DNA of 64,000 nt from CAVSWT01 sp963777515 (GTDB lineage: Bacteria > Bacteroidota > Ignavibacteria > Ignavibacteriales > Ignavibacteriaceae), in the NCBI GenBank assembly GCA_963777515.1, contig CAVZQU010000021.1:186001-250000 (forward strand), read 5' to 3'. A program made the translations under genes and the position numbers. The first letter of the stretch is position 1. Each line of letters opens with the position of its first letter. The notes under the pieces were generated by a model, which saw only the letters and a list, made by a program, of their open reading frames with translations, searched no databases and had not been told where the DNA came from. Below, in pieces: positions 61,099-64,000 of the stretch.

Positions 61099-63220
61099 CT
61101 AATGGTTTGTTATGTTTTTTATGACTTTAATATCGAAAAAATTTTTTGATATAATTTTATTCCTATTGTCTACTAATTCTAAATCAATCTTGTGTTTTCC
61201 CAATGAAATTTTTAAGGGGAGATAAAATTCAAAAGATTCATAATTTATAAATACTAAATCGTCTTCCTTGAGATTTAGATTTTTTAGTGATTGAAATTTT
61301 TTGCCATCCAAGAGTAGGTTTAGTTTACAATTGCTAAACTTCTTGTGATAATCATTTATAATGTAAAAATCGAGTAAAAGTTTACCGCCTGGAAAATATT
61401 GATTCTGCCTGACATTAGTTGATACAAAAATAGGCTGATAAACTCTCCTTAAAGTTTCATAAGCAGGCTTAGGTTTTTCATAAAAATCTACCACCGACCA
61501 GGTTATTGAAGGCCAGCAGTCAATAAACATAAATTGAAAAATTCCCGTTATACCATTAAATTTTTTTCTTCGATAAAAATTAACAGACGTTTCAATTAAC
61601 TCACTTTGATATTTTTGAGAATTAGAAATAAACTCATCAATGTTCTTTCCCAACTCAACTTTAGCAATATTAAATGTCTGCTCAACCTGAAAATCATGGT
61701 ATTGCCATGTTTCCCAATGAGGCGGGAATAATTTTTCTTTACTAATAAATTTTTTAAGTGACTCTTTAACCGGTAAACCTTGTGCACCGAACTCAGTTAC
61801 CAATGGCCCCATTGGTGCTGCAGCAAAATGTTCCTTATCACCCCAGTACCAGCCGTCGTAAGGATGCTCTTCATAGTTTGAAGCTGTGCGGATTATCCTT
61901 GAACCATCTTCGCTCATTACTGCCTGACGCAAAAGCGGATCAAGAGAATGGATTTGTTCACCCGGTTCATTGTGGCAGCACCAAAAAACAATCGATGGAT
62001 GATTATAAAGAATCTGCACCATATCTTTAATTTGCGTTACAGCATTATCAGCAAACTTAGTTGAAGTATCGTAAGTCCATTGGAGGCTGAAATCCTGCCA
62101 AATTAAAATGCCCTGTTTATCGAATTCATCATAAAGTTCTTTGCGGTTAACATGCGCATGAACTCTCACAACATTTATATTTGCTTGTTTAATAAGTTTA
62201 ACAATTCGTTGAATTTTGTCTTTACTTAATTCACTAAGAAACTGGGTGGGAATAATATTCGTTCCCCTTAAAAAAATTCTTTTGCCATTCAAATGTAACT
62301 GCTGATCTTTATCAATCTTTACATCTCTAAAACCAAATTTTATTTCTTGCATTTCAAAATCTTCAGAACTGATTTTTATTTTATAAAGATTTGGTTTTCC
62401 CAAATCCCAACTCCACCATAGCTCCGGTTTCGAAATATTTATTGAATGGGAAAATCCATTTTTACCCGGCTGTAAAACGACTTGAATTTTTTCGGTTACT
62501 TTTTTATTTGCAGTAGATATAATTTGAAAATCAATTTTAGTCTCTATTGGGAGTTTTCCAGAGCAATTATATTGGAAATTGAAATGAAGCTGGACGTCTT
62601 CATAACTTTTGTTAAAAGTAGAAGTGATTTTTATATTTTCAATAAAAACTTTGTATCCGTATTTGATGTATACATTATTCCAAATTCCGCCGGTATTTTG
62701 ATCCTGCCCGGTTTTAGGATTCCAGGCCACCAGGCCTGCAGTCATGATGATTAAAAATTCCTTTAATTAATTTTTTTCTATGCGGCCAGACTTTGCCTGG
62801 TTCTTCCATAGGAGATGTAACTTTAATGGCAATAATATTTTCTTTATCATAATTTACTAGTTCAGTAATATCAAAATTAAACGGCTGAAAATATCCTTCA
62901 TGGTGACCAACAAAATTCCAATTGAACCAAACATCAGCAAAGTAATCTACCCCATCAAAACACAGTGTTACTAGATTATCTTTTTCTTCTGAAGGATTAT
63001 TTTTTAGAACTGAATTTAGCCGGGAAGGAATTTTTTTTATAAACCAGACTGAACCATTAAAATTATGAAGCCCTTGTTTTTCCCAATTTGAAGGAACATT
63101 TATTACTGTTAGATTTTTATCAAATTTAAATTTAATTTTTTCAATCGTTAACTTTTCACCTGGGTCTTTAATAATTGACCATAATCCATTTAAGGATATG
63201 GTTTTGGTATTATTTTTCAT
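61099..63220 (-). CDS. Cytoplasmic GH2 beta-glycosidase (one apparent frameshift)
   Basis: Removing one G near 62725-62732 gives 706 residues; the join reads NHHDCRPGAWNPKTGQ. No signal peptide is present (MKNNTKTISLNGLW), so it is probably intracellular. GH2 domains are a jelly-roll (VINVPSNWEKQGLHNFNG, VWFNWNFVGHHEGYFQPF), an Ig-like domain and a TIM barrel with LRGTNIIPTQFLSELSK, acid/base Glu in FWCCHNEPGEQ and nucleophile Glu in VTEFGAQG. This resembles beta-mannosidase/beta-glucuronidase/glucosaminidase-type GH2 branches more than LacZ. It lies between GH94 and the unassigned secreted protein, so it may process imported oligomers. Confidence 0.82.
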
Positions 63221-63261
63221 ATCTAAAAAATTATCCTAAGTGAACCTGAACTATAACATCT

Positions 63262-64000
63262 TTACCTTTTATGTTTTTTAAAATATTTCCCTTCAATCGG
63301 TTTATCATCAACTATAATTTTTTTAACACCTCTTGAAACATGCTTGTTATTTATAACAGAAATATGAAAAGTCGTTCCCCTGAAAATCCTTTTAATAGAA
63401 AATCCATCCCACTCTTTTGGAATGGAAGGATCTATAACCAATCCGTTTTGTTCTGCTCTAATTCCAAGTATCCAATCTACTATAACTTTTTGAAACCATG
63501 CAGCAGAGCCAGTATACCACGTCCATCCACCCTTACCATAAAAGGGAGAATCCGGACCATCAATGTTTCCAGGAGTAACGTATGGTTCAGCAGTATATTC
63601 ATCAGCATTCATCCCATTATTAATAGGAGAAATTTTATTAAATACTTCATAAGCTGTTTTTGAATCTCCTATTTTTGAATAAGCCCAAATTGACCATGTT
63701 GCTGCATGTGTGTATACACCGCCATTTTCTCTTCGTCCGGGGGCATAACGAGAAAGATAACCAATGTATTTATCAGGGATTGAATAAGCAGGATAAAGTA
63801 ATAATGTTCCGTTTTTCTTTAATAAATATTTTTTAACAGAATCCATTGCTTTTTTTTGTTTATCAGGATTAGCGATGCCGCTTATAACAGACCAGGTTTG
63901 CGGATTCAAATAAATGCTGCCCTGCTTATTTTTTTTGCTGCCGAATAATTCACCGGAATCTTTGGTCCCTCTGTAAAACCATTCACCATCCCAGGAATGT
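63262..64000 (-). CDS. GH94 glycoside phosphorylase, C-terminal part
   Basis: The frame is open to the right edge, so the gene is cut; about 245 C-terminal residues are seen. WDGEWFYRGTKDSG, GSIYLNPQTWSVISG, YAPGRRENGGVYTHAATW, YTAEPYVTPGNIDGPDSP and GGWTWYTGSAAWFQKV are hallmarks of GH94 (cellobiose, chitobiose, laminaribiose and 1,2-beta-oligoglucan phosphorylases, and the C-terminal part of cyclic beta-1,2-glucan synthase). The enzyme cleaves beta-glucosides with phosphate to glucose-1-phosphate, in the cytoplasm. With GH144 genes nearby, 1,2-beta-oligoglucan phosphorylase is attractive but unproven without the rest. Confidence 0.87.
   Translation of the reverse strand, partial: HSWDGEWFYRGTKDSGELFGSKKNKQGSIYLNPQTWSVISGIANPDKQKKAMDSVKKYLLKKNGTLLLYPAYSIPDKYIGYLSRYAPGRRENGGVYTHAATWSIWAYSKIGDSKTAYEVFNKISPINNGMNADEYTAEPYVTPGNIDGPDSPFYGKGGWTWYTGSAAWFQKVIVDWILGIRAEQNGLVIDPSIPKEWDGFSIKRIFRGTTFHISVINNKHVSRGVKKIIVDDKPIEGKYFKKHKR

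Noticed and set aside
1..64000. CRISPR arrays, tRNA/rRNA genes, insertion sequences or prophage genes
   Set aside because: I looked for regular repeats, tRNA T-loop signatures, transposase and phage motifs and saw none; short RNAs could still be missed by eye.

Overview
The window is AT-rich bacterial DNA, most likely from the Ignavibacteria (Bacteroidota/Chlorobi group; relatives of Melioribacter or Ignavibacterium). This rests on C-terminal type IX secretion tails of the NYPNPFNPST type on several secreted proteins, PorV-like and TonB-dependent outer-membrane proteins, Bacteroidota-like glycan clusters without a recognisable SusD, and low GC. It is an inference from protein style; no rRNA gene is present.

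Layout. At the left edge is the start of a sodium/solute symporter, then a small unidentified gene and a secreted alpha/beta hydrolase. Positions 1975-6250 (minus) hold a three-gene signalling unit: a membrane-tethered sugar-binding protein, a membrane histidine kinase and an NtrC-type sigma-54 activator. Divergent from it, 6680-23037 (plus) is glycan cluster 1: an FHS-family sugar transporter, a ROK sugar kinase, three GH3 glucosidases, a lipoprotein esterase, a probable (alpha/alpha)6 glycosidase, a GH5 glucanase, a SurA-like PPIase and an SGNH hydrolase. Positions 23062-28824 (minus) are housekeeping or accessory genes: a TetR - TSUP permease - porin - FmdE unit, a DUF493 protein and a NatA/NatB-type ABC exporter. 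Next come a TonB receptor (plus), a small beta-barrel protein and a small unknown gene.

From 32872 to the right edge, nearly everything is on the minus strand and forms glycan cluster 2: GH94 phosphorylase (cut by the edge), cytoplasmic GH2, an uncharacterised secreted glycosidase-like protein, a sugar ABC transporter (binding protein plus two permeases, no ATPase), a CBM9-like surface protein, a TonB receptor, a large T9SS-type protein, a PorV-like protein, a second SurA-like PPIase, two GH144 proteins, a carbohydrate-module/SGNH/GH3 fusion, a sulfatase and a secreted GH2. GH144 (endo-beta-1,2-glucanase family), GH94, BglX-like GH3 and a sugar ABC importer together suggest use of beta-1,2-glucan. 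In this model polymer is cut at the surface or in the periplasm, oligomers enter through the ABC system, and GH94 and the ROK kinase feed glycolysis. The substrate is inferred.

Two things need attention. First, twelve clear genes are interrupted by single-base indels, fifteen insertions and one deletion, often in homopolymers. Every one returns to a whole number of codons after correction, so these are probably sequencing or assembly errors rather than pseudogenes; I annotate them as single genes. Second, three proteins of cluster 2 share an N-terminal module of about 170 residues that I cannot assign to a named carbohydrate-binding family, and one of them carries a catalytic-looking region I also cannot assign. 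These are the best candidates for undescribed biology here.
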